Below, piece by piece: positions 18,583 through 26,795 of a DNA stretch of 64,000 nucleotides. This stretch comes from Vibrio jasicida CAIM 1864 = LMG 25398. GTDB taxonomy: Bacteria > Pseudomonadota > Gammaproteobacteria > Enterobacterales > Vibrionaceae. The DNA is taken from contig NZ_BAOG01000022.1 in assembly GCF_000400365.1 (NCBI RefSeq), forward strand, positions 62,001 through 126,000, read 5' to 3'. Within the stretch, counting starts at the first letter, position 1; the number at the start of each line of letters is the position of its first letter. The notes beneath the pieces were generated by a model. That model was not told the origin of the DNA. It did not search any database and was given only the letters and a program-made list of their open reading frames with translations. A program made the position numbers and the translations under genes.

Positions 18583-19266
18583 TTACTTCACAACGATTGT
18601 GATGGTTGCGACTGGGTTTAACCAACGATGGCTGCTGCTGTCTAGGTCACTGATGCCGCCGGTTGGGTCGCTATCACCAAGGTTACCCGGATGCACGTGA
18701 ACTTTGTCGTTAGTTACCGTTGCTTCAACGCCTGTGCCGCCAGTACCAAAGGTAATGAAAGGTGGGTTTGGCATGCTAGACGCAAGTTCATCGTTCGCTT
18801 CTGTACCGGCATCGTAGCTTCTTAGCGTTGCTCGGTATGTACCCGCTTCCGTTGGAATCTTCCAGCTATCTAGACCGACGAAACCGTCATTGGTTGGCAG
18901 CAGCATCGCGCTCAAAGAAAGATAACCGTGGTCGCCACTGTCCAAGGTGAAGGTGGTTGCAACACCCGGATTCAAAATGCCACCAGCAGGATTCTCAACC
19001 ACCGCACCACCAGCGTTACCAATCACACTAGCAAGACCAGAGATATCACCGCCTTCTGCCATTGCTTCTAGTTCTGGCGTTGCTGCTTGACCCGTTCTGA
19101 ACATTTGAAGATCAGAACCATGTGCGGCAACAATAAGAGGCGTAAAGTAGATGCCTTTGGTTGCGTTTGTCACGGTGATTTCCAATTCCGCTGCATTCAC
19201 TGATGCAGAGCCTAGTGCCATAGCGACTGAAGTCATGACGAGTCCGAGTTGGGTACGTTTTTTCAT
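18583..19266 (-). CDS. Secreted spondin-domain protein
   Basis: A 227-residue protein with a signal peptide ending SVNAAELE (about residue 26) and a full Spondin_N domain: ITVTNATKGIYFTPLIVAAH, LQMFRTGQAATPELEAMAEGG, LSLSAMLLPTNDGFVG, YDAGTEANDELASSMPNP and RWLNPVATITIVVK. It shares with the downstream paralog the motif order GQAA...ELE..AEGG...TND.FVG...D.GTE.NDELA, so the two arose by tandem duplication. This one lacks a lipobox and should be periplasmic or secreted, the other lipid-anchored. ATG 19266 follows AAAGGATGGAATCACA. First gene of the pair. Confidence 0.85.
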   Translation of the reverse strand: MKKRTQLGLVMTSVAMALGSASVNAAELEITVTNATKGIYFTPLIVAAHGSDLQMFRTGQAATPELEAMAEGGDISGLASVIGNAGGAVVENPAGGILNPGVATTFTLDSGDHGYLSLSAMLLPTNDGFVGLDSWKIPTEAGTYRATLRSYDAGTEANDELASSMPNPPFITFGTGGTGVEATVTNDKVHVHPGNLGDSDPTGGISDLDSSSHRWLNPVATITIVVK

Positions 19267-19356
19267 TGTGATTCCATCCTTTAATGAGGGGTGAACTACC
19301 CAAGCCCATGTGTACGGCTTTACTTCTTTGTTCGTGACTTGAGTAGGTTAAGCATT

Positions 19357-19383
19357 ACGTTTCGAACGTTTCGAACGTTTTGC
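19357..19383. repeat. Short tandem repeat of a 9-base unit
   Basis: ACGTTTCGA occurs twice head to tail (19357-19365, 19366-19374) and a third, diverged copy follows. It lies in the 297-base gap between the divergent spondin operon and the next gene, so it may be an operator; no binding protein is known. Confidence 0.5.
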
Positions 19384-19431
19384 GTTCTTGCCTCTAAGAA
19401 TGACGAGCAAATCTATCAGCAACTTCATCGA

Positions 19432-19449
19432 ATTCTCATAAAATTCTCA
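19432..19449. promoter_or_regulatory. Direct repeat with 11-base phasing, candidate response-regulator site
   Basis: ATTCTCA at 19432-19438 and again at 19443-19449, one helical turn apart, the layout OmpR/PhoB-family dimers bind. A less exact third copy follows. It sits in the regulatory gap of the spondin operon, whose neighbours encode such a regulator. Function is inferred. Confidence 0.4.
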
Positions 19450-19563
19450 CAAGTTCTGTTCGAATTCTGTCAGCAGCACTTTTTTACTCTTAATCAGGTG
19501 TTTACACTTCGCGCTTTCCCCTCCTACAATGCGGTATTCTCTGTTTAAATCACGATTCTCACC

Positions 19564-20037
19564 ATGATTCATAACGTTCTGTCTGCCTACTATGGCGAAA
19601 TATACGGCATCGCTTTTTTCAACCACTACTTGAGCGTTTACGACCAAAGTGAACAACAAACACTGTGGCAAACCTTGATTGAAGTGGAAGAACTCACCGC
19701 AGAAAAGCTCAAACCTGTACTGCTGACAAATTGCATGGATATCGAAAGTCAACACCAAGAGATGTTGGATAAAGGCTTGGCAGATGCAACCAAGTGGATT
19801 GGTTTACCATGGCAAGAGTTGGTGGCGACTCTTCTGAAGTGGGTAGAACCTTATGAGGTCAAATATCGAGAGTGGCATGAAGAAGTGAACGCTTCACAAC
19901 AGTATTCAATCGCTGAGCGAGAAGCTATCGAATTGATTGCAGACCACGAAACGGCCATTTATCACTGTTGGCAGCAATACCATACTGGTGAATCTGGCTT
20001 GCCTGCACTCAATGCATTTTTGGCAAAATATCGTTAA
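19564..20037 (+). CDS. Uncharacterised helical protein
   Basis: A 157-residue soluble protein that I do not recognise. It is predicted all-helical, rich in Glu, Trp, His and Tyr: SAYYGEIYGIAFFNHYL, IEVEELTAEKLKP, KYREWHEEVNASQQ and ELIADHETAIYHCWQQY. The repeated acidic/His patches at helix positions (E..H, D.E.A.YH) are compatible with a ferritin-like or DUF-type helical bundle, but the metal-site spacing was not tested. No signal peptide. ATG 19564 opens close to the spondin regulatory gap; the LysR gene starts 78 bases downstream on the same strand. Confidence 0.7.
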   Translation: MIHNVLSAYYGEIYGIAFFNHYLSVYDQSEQQTLWQTLIEVEELTAEKLKPVLLTNCMDIESQHQEMLDKGLADATKWIGLPWQELVATLLKWVEPYEVKYREWHEEVNASQQYSIAEREAIELIADHETAIYHCWQQYHTGESGLPALNAFLAKYR

Positions 20038-20114
20038 AGCGAGACGGTGACACTTGAACCTCGTGAAACCGTACCAGACAATATCGTTATTCCGCTGCGC
20101 AGAACTGAACAATT

Positions 20115-21044
20115 ATGGTTAATCCAAAACTCATTGCCCTACTTCCTGATCTTGCGTCGTTTATCTTAGTGGTAAACGAAGGCAGTTTTACCGCTGCTGC
20201 TAAACAACTCGGCGTAACGCCATCGGCTTTAAGTAAGTTGATCACACGGTTGGAACAAGCCCTCTCGGTCAAACTGTTTGAGCGCACGACTCGTAAGTTG
20301 ATCATCACTCAAGCTGGGCAAAAGGTTTACGACCAAAGCATCGCAATGGTGAATGCCGCGCAGCAAGCCGTTGAGCTATCTGCGGAAGATCATGCTGAGC
20401 CAACAGGCGCACTCACAGTGGCAGCCCCTGAAGCATTTCTTAATTCGGTGCTTCAACCGTTTGTATTGCCATTCCTAGAACGTTATCCAAATATTCAGCT
20501 TAAGCTGCGTGCAGCAGATGGTGAGATCGATCTTTTTCGCCAAGGTATCGACGTAGCATTTAAGCTCACCGACAAACCCGATGAGAATCTGGTACTCAAA
20601 GAGATCAGCAAGACCAATCTTGTTTTATGTGCCTCTCCAGATTACCTCACTAAACACGGTATGCCTGAGCATCCGACTGAACTTGAGCAGCACGATTGTA
20701 TTTACCTTGCCGAGAACGACAAAGACAACATCTGGTCGTTCTTTAAAGAGGAAGCCTTTCATTCGATTGCAGTAAGCGGGCGTTACGCCGTCAACCATTC
20801 TCAAATGCGCTTGAACGGGGTTAAGTCTGGCTTGGGAATTGGGATCTTCCATGACTTCGTGATCAAAGACGCGTTAGAGCAAGGTGAAGTGGTGGAGGTG
20901 CTACCGGATTGGATGATCAAGAGTAACTACCACGGTGCTATCGCGATGCAGTATGCACAAACCAAATACATGCCTGCTCGTCTGCGCGTGTTTATCGACT
21001 TCGTTAAGGAGCATTTAGTCTCTGAGGAGGCTAACCATGTTTAA
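20115..21044 (+). CDS. LysR-family transcriptional regulator
   Basis: A 309-residue LysR protein. The N-terminal winged HTH is clear: FILVVNEGSFTAAAKQLGVTPSALSKLITRLEQAL and KLFERTTRKLIITQAG (about residues 12-60). The effector domain (from about residue 95) begins PTGALTVAAPEAFLNSV and has GIDVAFKLTD and VKSGLGIGIFHDFVI. Its last eight bases overlap the start of the VOC gene, so the two form an operon and the regulator may govern it. The ligand is unknown. Confidence 0.93.
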   Translation: MVNPKLIALLPDLASFILVVNEGSFTAAAKQLGVTPSALSKLITRLEQALSVKLFERTTRKLIITQAGQKVYDQSIAMVNAAQQAVELSAEDHAEPTGALTVAAPEAFLNSVLQPFVLPFLERYPNIQLKLRAADGEIDLFRQGIDVAFKLTDKPDENLVLKEISKTNLVLCASPDYLTKHGMPEHPTELEQHDCIYLAENDKDNIWSFFKEEAFHSIAVSGRYAVNHSQMRLNGVKSGLGIGIFHDFVIKDALEQGEVVEVLPDWMIKSNYHGAIAMQYAQTKYMPARLRVFIDFVKEHLVSEEANHV

Positions 21045-21420
21045 TGCCATTCATCACGTCGCGATCATTTGCAGCGATTATTTCAGGTCAAAACGCTTTT
21101 ACACTGAAGTGTTGGGATTGAAAGTCATTGCTGAAAACTATCGTGAAACCAGAGACTCCTACAAGCTTGACCTCGCTTTACCTGACGGCAGCCAAGTGGA
21201 ACTGTTTAGCTTTCCGGGCGCACCAGAGAGACCGAGCTTTCCTGAAGCACAAGGGCTACGACATCTCGCGTTTTTGGTTGATGATGTTGAACAAGTGAAA
21301 GCCTACCTAGAATCGAATGACGTTGAAGTTGAGCCAATTCGTATTGACGAATTCACAGGCAAAGCCTTTACCTTCTTCCAAGATCCAGATGGCTTGCCGC
21401 TAGAGATTTACCAGAAATAA
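21037..21420 (+). CDS. VOC-family protein (glyoxalase-like, YaeR-like)
   Basis: A 127-residue vicinal oxygen chelate protein. It has paired beta-alpha-beta-beta-beta units: FNAIHHVAIICSDYFRSKRFY with a metal-type His, GSQVELFSFPGAPERP, LRHLAFLVDDVEQVKAYL with the second His, and AFTFFQDPDGLPLEIYQK ending in the metal Glu. This pattern fits the gloA2/YaeR group, close to glyoxalase I but of unproven substrate. It overlaps the LysR gene end; GGAGG lies seven bases before ATG 21037. Confidence 0.88.
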   Translation: MFNAIHHVAIICSDYFRSKRFYTEVLGLKVIAENYRETRDSYKLDLALPDGSQVELFSFPGAPERPSFPEAQGLRHLAFLVDDVEQVKAYLESNDVEVEPIRIDEFTGKAFTFFQDPDGLPLEIYQK

Positions 21421-21448
21421 AAAGAGCCAGTACGTCCCTGGCTCTTTT
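21421..21448. terminator. Bidirectional terminator
   Basis: AAAGAGCCAG pairs with CTGGCTCTTT around TACGTCC, then T. It sits directly after the VOC stop and before the convergent PepSY gene end. Confidence 0.9.
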
Positions 21449-21471
21449 ACTATTCCATTCTTTGTCTGTTA

Positions 21472-22911
21472 CTAATTCAACGCCGTTTTCAGCTTCTCAA
21501 CGCGGTTGAACAACAGCCAATCCAGTGCGAGTACTGTAACAATCGCCAAACCGCCCATCGGGAACGCCAGACACAATATCACCAACGTTACTAAGCCAAG
21601 CTTCCAAATACCGTCTTGCTGAAACTTAGGTGGCGCACCCAATGCAGCACTGCGACTAGGACGACGAATCCACCACATCACCACGCCTGTGATTGAGATT
21701 AAGATGAGCGCCAAACAGAACACTACGTTGAGCACTTTGTTAAGCACACTGACATCACCTTGATGCAGTGACACACCTGCCGCCATGAACTTGGCAAACA
21801 AACTGTAATCTTGCCACGTTACATCCACCAACAAGCGACCGGAATATTGGTCAAAGTGACTGGTGCGATCTTGCCTCGGGTCGGAAATATCGCCGCCCAT
21901 AGAGTTAGCTGCAACGGTATAAACGCCCGTCTCAGAACGTGGCAAAAACAGCTTATAGCCAGTAAAGCCCATCATTTCAGCCTTGAGGATGATATCATCA
22001 ATGGAGAGCGCATCATGGCTGCCTGCATATGCCACCTCTTCCTTCATATTGGCATGATCATGAGCAGACTTATCTTTCGATTCTGGCACAGCAGCAAGCT
22101 CTAAGTTCCATGGCATTTCTTCTGAAGCACCGTGGTTAAGATCTTTGTGTGTCAGTGTGGATTCCGGTTTCTCACCCCATGTGTAATAGGTTGGGAAGGT
22201 ATTCCAAGCTTGCACCATTTTCGCGCCCCAGATCCCTGCCCACGACAAACCTGAAATCAAAAAGAACAACAAAACAATCGACAGCACACCACCTAAATTC
22301 GCATGCAGGTCACGCATCAAAATTCGAGGGCCATTGTTAAGGCGAATTTTCAAAAAGCCGGCGCGGCTGGCGTTGTCTCTCGGTAACCAAAGGTACAAAC
22401 CAGACACCAACAGCAAAATCCCCAGACTTGCGGCGATTTCAATTAAACGGTCGCCTAGGTCGCCGATGAGCAACGTGCCGTGAATGCTGTTCATCAGTTC
22501 ATAGATACTATCACTACGGTTAATGGTGCCTTGTACGTCTCCTGTGTAAGGATTTACTGCAACAATCAGCGAGCTGCCTTCTTGGTTTTGAATCGAGAAT
22601 CGGTTGGCAATATCGGCCGTTTTAGCAGGTACAAATTGAGTGACATTAAAATCGGGATACGCCTGCTTTACGGTTTCCAATTGTGCAGAGACAGGAACCA
22701 TTTGCTCTTGTGGTGAAACTTGTAATGTCGCTTCGTATCGAGCCAGTTCGATTTCATCATCAAACAACATCACCAACCCCGTGAGGGAAAGCATGAGCAT
22801 AAATGGAATGACGAACAAACCTGCGTAAAAGTGCCATCGCCACGTCATAAAGTAGATGGATTTTGCGCGTGAGGCTTCCTTGAGTTGAGGCTTTGCCGAG
22901 TTTCTCAACAT
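21472..22911 (-). CDS. PepSY-associated TM helix protein (PiuB-like)
   Basis: A 479-residue inner-membrane protein with four main TM helices (about residues 30-52, 155-180, 200-222 and 360-385, with a further pair near the C-terminus) and large periplasmic loops. It starts with the family hallmark MTWRWHFYAGLFVIPFM and has NSIHGTLLIGDLGDRLIE, DLHANLGGVLSIVLLFFLISG and SLHQGDVSVLNKVLN, where the histidines suit heme or metal. PepSY-TM proteins are often linked to iron uptake or ferric-siderophore reduction. ATG 22911 has AGGA eight bases upstream. A DUF2946-like gene lies upstream on the same strand, past a repeat element. Confidence 0.88.
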   Translation of the reverse strand: MLRNSAKPQLKEASRAKSIYFMTWRWHFYAGLFVIPFMLMLSLTGLVMLFDDEIELARYEATLQVSPQEQMVPVSAQLETVKQAYPDFNVTQFVPAKTADIANRFSIQNQEGSSLIVAVNPYTGDVQGTINRSDSIYELMNSIHGTLLIGDLGDRLIEIAASLGILLLVSGLYLWLPRDNASRAGFLKIRLNNGPRILMRDLHANLGGVLSIVLLFFLISGLSWAGIWGAKMVQAWNTFPTYYTWGEKPESTLTHKDLNHGASEEMPWNLELAAVPESKDKSAHDHANMKEEVAYAGSHDALSIDDIILKAEMMGFTGYKLFLPRSETGVYTVAANSMGGDISDPRQDRTSHFDQYSGRLLVDVTWQDYSLFAKFMAAGVSLHQGDVSVLNKVLNVVFCLALILISITGVVMWWIRRPSRSAALGAPPKFQQDGIWKLGLVTLVILCLAFPMGGLAIVTVLALDWLLFNRVEKLKTALN

Positions 22912-23044
22912 GTGTATTTTCCTTTTTTCATTGTTGAACACCCAAATTCAGCCAAACGCATCCTGCACATACGCATTCGTATGCGGCGCTATTTGACTTA
23001 GATTCGGGAGTACCACTGCTCGAAGTGGCAGTGTTGCTGACTAT

Positions 23045-23310
23045 ATACCCAAGTGACTTCAAGATGCTGGATTCAGAGCGTTGTCATTGATTCGAGTGCA
23101 AAGAAAACAACGCTGTGTAATAGACAACTCTTTCCAAGTTGTTTGAAGCAGCAATCGGAGCAATGACACGCTCCCGAAGGGCGAGTTGCCTTGGCTTGTA
23201 TACTTTGTTGTCGATATCTTGATTTAGACCCACTAGACCTTTAAATCGCCGCCGCGTCTACAAACCAAGTCATTCTCGCTGAACCAAGCATCTCGAGGTT
23301 ACTTGGGTAT
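23045..23310. repeat. MITE-like inverted-repeat element, 266 bases
   Basis: Terminal inverted repeats of about 24 bases: the left end begins ATACCCAAGTGACTTCAAGA and the right end, read on the other strand, begins ATACCCAAGTAACCTCGAGA (about 20 of 24 identical). No reading frame for a transposase fits inside, so any movement would need a helper. Elements with this ATACCCAAGT end are familiar from vibrio intergenic regions. It occupies most of the 415-base gap between the PepSY gene and the DUF2946-like gene. Confidence 0.75.
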
Positions 23311-23326
23311 CGTGTAATTGTTTTTG

Positions 23327-23686
23327 TTATGAGAAAAGGGAAACTGGCGGCGCTCGAGGAACTGGTGTTTCAAATCGCACACTTAGAGCCAAATAAGCGT
23401 AGCTGTCAGAAATCACCAAGCTCAGTCTTGAAAGTATCGGTGTCGTTGGAAGTGTATCGTGATGAAAAGTCGAGAAGTGGCTAAACGGACAAGGCTTACC
23501 TTTGTGGCTGACAAAGTTGTCACCCTCTTCTATTTGAACCAATTCAAAACCGTTAAGCGTACATAGCGTCGCCCACACGCCCATGCTGTTACCATGAGCA
23601 TTGATAACAGGCATCAGCGTCACTAGCACCCAACTGAGAGCACTAGCAAATAACATCGAGCGGTAAAAAGGAATTAATCTACGCAT
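23327..23686 (-). CDS. DUF2946-like small exported protein
   Basis: A 119-residue protein with an N-terminal hydrophobic segment (FYRSMLFASALSWVLVTLMP, about residues 7-26) that is a signal or anchor. It holds GVWATLCTLNGFELVQIE and KPCPFSHFSTFH, the Cys...Cys-Pro pattern of DUF2946 proteins, which occur next to PepSY and TonB-dependent receptor genes and may handle metals. Function is not established. It is transcribed toward the PepSY gene, with the MITE-like element between them. No strong ribosome site is seen at ATG 23686. Confidence 0.65.
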   Translation of the reverse strand: MRRLIPFYRSMLFASALSWVLVTLMPVINAHGNSMGVWATLCTLNGFELVQIEEGDNFVSHKGKPCPFSHFSTFHHDTLPTTPILSRLSLVISDSYAYLALSVRFETPVPRAPPVSLFS

Positions 23687-23803
23687 AACGGTGACTTAAC
23701 AAATTTCACACAGCGTAACCAATTCTGAGTGGTAGCTCAAAAACAGGATCAATAAGTGGCTGCTACCTCACAGGTTTTCTTGAATACCTCGATTGACAGG
23801 CAC

Positions 23804-23830
23804 AAAAAAGCCCGCCGAAGTGGCAGGCTG
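23804..23830 (-). terminator. Terminator of the cytochrome b562 gene
   Basis: On the minus strand AGCCTGCC pairs with GGCGGGCT around ACTTC, followed by six T (23805-23810 read as A on the plus strand). Confidence 0.9.
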
Positions 23831-23859
23831 ATGGTCATTTCTTCAAGTTGGATAAACGG

Positions 23860-24249
23860 TTAGCTAAACAGTTTGCTCCAGATACTTGGGTTGCGTTTGT
23901 CGTGGTACTCTTCACGAAGGCTATCGATTTCACGCAGTTGGTCTTTCGCTTCTTCTAGCTTGCCTGCATCAAGATCCGCTTCAATCTTATCAAGCGTTAC
24001 CGTCAGCTTGTTAAAGCCTTCTAAGTAGATATCGAACTTCTCTGGTGGGTAATTACCACGCTTAGATTGTTCAACGATCGCTTGCAAACTATCAATCGCA
24101 GATTTCATGGTTTCAACATCAGACGCTTCTGCCGCCTGTTTGAATTCCATCTTCATCTGCTTCATGTTTTGTTTTAAGTCGACGGCTTCTGCCATTGCGT
24201 ACGTTGAGCCTAACGCAATGACACACCCCAACACTAAAGGACGTAACAT
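23860..24249 (-). CDS. cybC: Cytochrome b562 family periplasmic protein
   Basis: A 129-residue precursor with a signal peptide ending TYAMA (about residue 20) and a four-helix bundle of about 106 residues, the length of E. coli cytochrome b562. The heme ligands align: Met in VDLKQNMKQM near the start and His in REEYHDKRNP near the end (E. coli Met7 and His102). The electron partner is unknown. ATG 24249 is chosen with GGAG eight bases upstream; the frame extends 49 codons further into the adjacent PHP gene region without match. It is downstream of the PHP gene on the same strand. Confidence 0.9.
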   Translation of the reverse strand: MLRPLVLGCVIALGSTYAMAEAVDLKQNMKQMKMEFKQAAEASDVETMKSAIDSLQAIVEQSKRGNYPPEKFDIYLEGFNKLTVTLDKIEADLDAGKLEEAKDQLREIDSLREEYHDKRNPSIWSKLFS

Positions 24250-24349
24250 CTTCACTTCTCCATTGAATGCCGAATTCTGAGCCGGCTTTTTAATGCCAGC
24301 AGTGTAAAGCAATCCCTTAACACTTGCATAACCAAAAATGTAATCAAGT

Positions 24350-25105
24350 TTATGCGTTGCGAATCTCGTCATACTCTGCAATTGGCGTGCGGCCACGCAG
24401 CTCTAAGAAGGCTAAGAATTGTTGTGCTGAGTGCGTAATAACTTTACCACTATCGATGCCGACTCTATCCATTAACTCACCCACCAAGCTCAGGTTACCC
24501 ACATCGTGGCAGAAGTGCGCATCACTGCCTGTGGTGAAGAAGACACCGAGCTCTTTACCGATTTGGGCAATCTCATGGCAACGGTCTACGCTGCCAACAC
24601 GGCTGTTACCTTTCAATGTGGTGTTATTGATTTCAATCGCGACATTGTGCTCTTTAGCGCACTTCAGTACAGCTTCAAAATCGAAGTCAAAGTTGGGGTT
24701 ACCTAAATGGCCTAGCGCATCAACGCGACCGTTTTTGATGATGTTCAACAGAGCTTCAGTGTGCGTAGCACTATCTGCTGGGCGGAACACTGGCTCATGA
24801 AAGCTAGCAATCACCCAATCCAAGTTGCGATCAACGCTATCTGGAATATCGATGTCACCCTTGGTGTTCATGATGTTAGATTCAACACCGCGAATAATGG
24901 CAACGCCTTCAAGAAAGCGAGGCAGAATTTTCTGGTTAGAGAAGAACCAGTAATGAGGCGCACCCGGCATTGATTCCGCGTGGTCGGTCGTGCAAAACAT
25001 ATCCAGCCCGTTCTCTTTTGCCGATTTAGCGTTTTCAATCAACGTACTGTAAGCGTGACCACTGGCGTACGTATGCGTGTGGGTATCAACCTTAAATTCC
25101 ATCAT
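24350..25105 (-). CDS. PHP-domain phosphatase (YcdX-like)
   Basis: A 251-residue metal-dependent phosphatase of the PHP family, close to the 245 residues of E. coli YcdX. The PHP motifs are visible: [14 protein letters not shown] (metal His), [54 protein letters not shown] and [14 protein letters not shown]. Such proteins bind three zinc or manganese ions; YcdX affects swarming in E. coli, though the physiological substrate is not settled. Two ATGs (25105, 25102) follow AGAGAG; 25102 is an equally good start. Confidence 0.9.
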   Translation of the reverse strand: MMEFKVDTHTHTYASGHAYSTLIENAKSAKENGLDMFCTTDHAESMPGAPHYWFFSNQKILPRFLEGVAIIRGVESNIMNTKGDIDIPDSVDRNLDWVIASFHEPVFRPADSATHTEALLNIIKNGRVDALGHLGNPNFDFDFEAVLKCAKEHNVAIEINNTTLKGNSRVGSVDRCHEIAQIGKELGVFFTTGSDAHFCHDVGNLSLVGELMDRVGIDSGKVITHSAQQFLAFLELRGRTPIAEYDEIRNA

Positions 25106-25189
25106 CAACTCTCTTGGCGCACAAACTGGCGGCTATTGTATACCCACATGTCGGTGATCGTCAGCCCAATATTGGGACGAAATCTAATC

Positions 25190-25630
25190 TTATTCCTCAC
25201 AGATCGTTTTAATCAGCGGCAATGCTTTCTCCCAACCATGATTGAACATCGACACAAAATCACTATGGGTAGAAATGGTGATACTGAGCAACAAGCGATC
25301 TTGCAGCACATCGATCTGGTAGATCTCTCGTGATCCGATCCACTTAGAAGCCAAGTCAGCGTCTAGTTGTTGCCTATTGTCTGGATTGAAGATGGCAACA
25401 TGATGAAACTCAAGTTTATGCAATGGCAAAACAGTGTCCACTACTGCCCGAGTCCCCCCCATGTCTGGGTCGTAAAAAGTAATATCCCCTCCCTCTTCCC
25501 AGTCGCCATCAAATTGAGATTGCGGTGAAAAAGCTTGTGCCCATCGTTTGTACAATTCGATATCCGTCAGCACGCTCCATACGCGCTGCGGCGTGGCTGC
25601 AATCTCGACGTGATAATTTAAAGTCAGCAT
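25190..25630 (-). CDS. SRPBCC-family (START/polyketide-cyclase fold) protein
   Basis: A 146-residue small protein with the SRPBCC start pattern NYHVEIAATPQRVWSVLTDIELYKRW and the C-terminal helix region MFNHGWEKALPLIKTICEE. It forms a hydrophobic ligand pocket; similar proteins are annotated as polyketide cyclase or AHSA1-like. No pathway link is seen from the neighbours. Start ATG 25630 has GGGAGAGAAC upstream. Single gene. Confidence 0.83.
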   Translation of the reverse strand: MLTLNYHVEIAATPQRVWSVLTDIELYKRWAQAFSPQSQFDGDWEEGGDITFYDPDMGGTRAVVDTVLPLHKLEFHHVAIFNPDNRQQLDADLASKWIGSREIYQIDVLQDRLLLSITISTHSDFVSMFNHGWEKALPLIKTICEE

Positions 25631-25885
25631 GTTCTCTCCCTTAGCTACTTTCTTGACGCTAGTTCATCCTGATTAAAAATCAAACAATTCGGTTGTAACC
25701 AGAAGAAGAATTGCGAGGCCCGACATCAATGGGCAAGTTCGCATGCAAAGGAGCCACGAAAGCGACATTTAGCAGTCGCTGCATAATAAATACAACTCTG
25801 CCAACTCAATATTTGGTGCTTTTCATTAAACTTCGCCATATGGATCGAGATAGAAACAAAGCGAAGCACTAACAACGGACAAAAC

Positions 25886-26071
25886 ATGAACGGCTTAAAA
25901 AACGGTGAATTTCAATATATAAAACAATGCATTAATGAAATGAAGCCGGAACAATTACGCGAAATAAAAGGCGTAATTGAATTTAGAAGGAAAGCGTTAA
26001 TCGATGAGAAACCGCTTATCTCTGACGAAGAGATGGAGTTTATCACCATCATGTTCAAGAAAATGGAATAG
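25886..26071 (+). CDS. Small acidic/basic protein upstream of an EAL gene
   Basis: A 61-residue protein, not recognised. It is predicted mostly helical: QYIKQCINEMKPEQLREIKG, VIEFRRKALIDEK and DEEMEFITIMFKKME. ATG 25886 has GGAC six bases upstream, and the stop is seven bases before the EAL gene start, so the two look like one operon and the small protein may be a partner or modulator of the EAL protein. Confidence 0.6.
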   Translation: MNGLKNGEFQYIKQCINEMKPEQLREIKGVIEFRRKALIDEKPLISDEEMEFITIMFKKME

Positions 26072-26078
26072 CAAACAC

Positions 26079-26789
26079 ATGTGTTTTTTGATTGAAGACT
26101 ATTTAAACAAAAAAAACAACGGCATCAACCTCATCGACATCAATTACAAACTGCAAGAAATTGTCGATGAAGGCGGAGTAAACCTCGGATATGAGGTGCT
26201 TATTAACCCCGCTAATTTAACAGATAGCGCAGCAAACGAAGTGTATGATCGAGAAATCAAATACCCGCACATGAGCCGAGCATTAATCGCACGCTTAGAT
26301 AGGTATATTGCTCGCCATGCATGCGACTTTAAAGGGAAACATCTATTCATAAACCTAGAGCGAAGTAACCTATGCGATAAATATTTGCTGTGTGATATCG
26401 TCATTCTCAAGAATAGCCTAGAAAATCTAAAGGCGAATTTGGTGATTGAAATAACGGAAAGAGATTCATGTAAGCGCTGTTCCGAGATCAGAAAAGGATT
26501 TGAGTTTCTGCAAAAACAAAAAGTGTTACTGGCCGTTGACGACTATGATTTAAACTCTGACTTTCGAGAAGAAGAGCTCCTTTCCGGCTTCTATCACTTC
26601 CTGAAAGTAGAACACTCTGATGAAGCAGATTACTACAAAAGAGTGCTGGCACTGAGCAAGAGGACACGAACAAAATTAATCATCGAACGTGTTGAAACGC
26701 AAGTGGCACGCAAGCAAATTACCCAAAGTGATGTCCAGTTCTGGGGTTTACAGGGGTTCTTGTATACCACTATCGCAGTGAGCCTTTGA
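26079..26789 (+). CDS. Stand-alone EAL-domain protein (EVL variant)
   Basis: A 236-residue protein that is just one EAL domain without membrane or sensor parts. The signature is GYEVL instead of EAL, but the metal and catalytic positions appear kept: Glu of EVL, Asn in LFINLERS, Glu in VIEITERD, the Asp pair in AVDDYDL, Lys in FLKVEHS, Glu in IERVETQ and Gln in LQGFLY. So c-di-GMP hydrolysis is possible, though the loop after DDYD is altered (DDFGTG lost), and some such proteins only bind. ATG 26079 has a weak ribosome site and is coupled to the small gene just before it. Its 3' end faces the HTH/Cys-cluster gene seven bases away. Confidence 0.75.
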   Translation: MCFLIEDYLNKKNNGINLIDINYKLQEIVDEGGVNLGYEVLINPANLTDSAANEVYDREIKYPHMSRALIARLDRYIARHACDFKGKHLFINLERSNLCDKYLLCDIVILKNSLENLKANLVIEITERDSCKRCSEIRKGFEFLQKQKVLLAVDDYDLNSDFREEELLSGFYHFLKVEHSDEADYYKRVLALSKRTRTKLIIERVETQVARKQITQSDVQFWGLQGFLYTTIAVSL

Positions 26790-26795
26790 GAAAAA

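Noticed and set aside
19447..19758. Minus-strand frame over the start of the helical protein gene
   Set aside because: It is in the shadow of the plus-strand gene with the better start and composition.
23045..23310. Insertion sequence
   Set aside because: The element has terminal inverted repeats but is too short and has no transposase frame, so it is listed as a MITE-like repeat instead.
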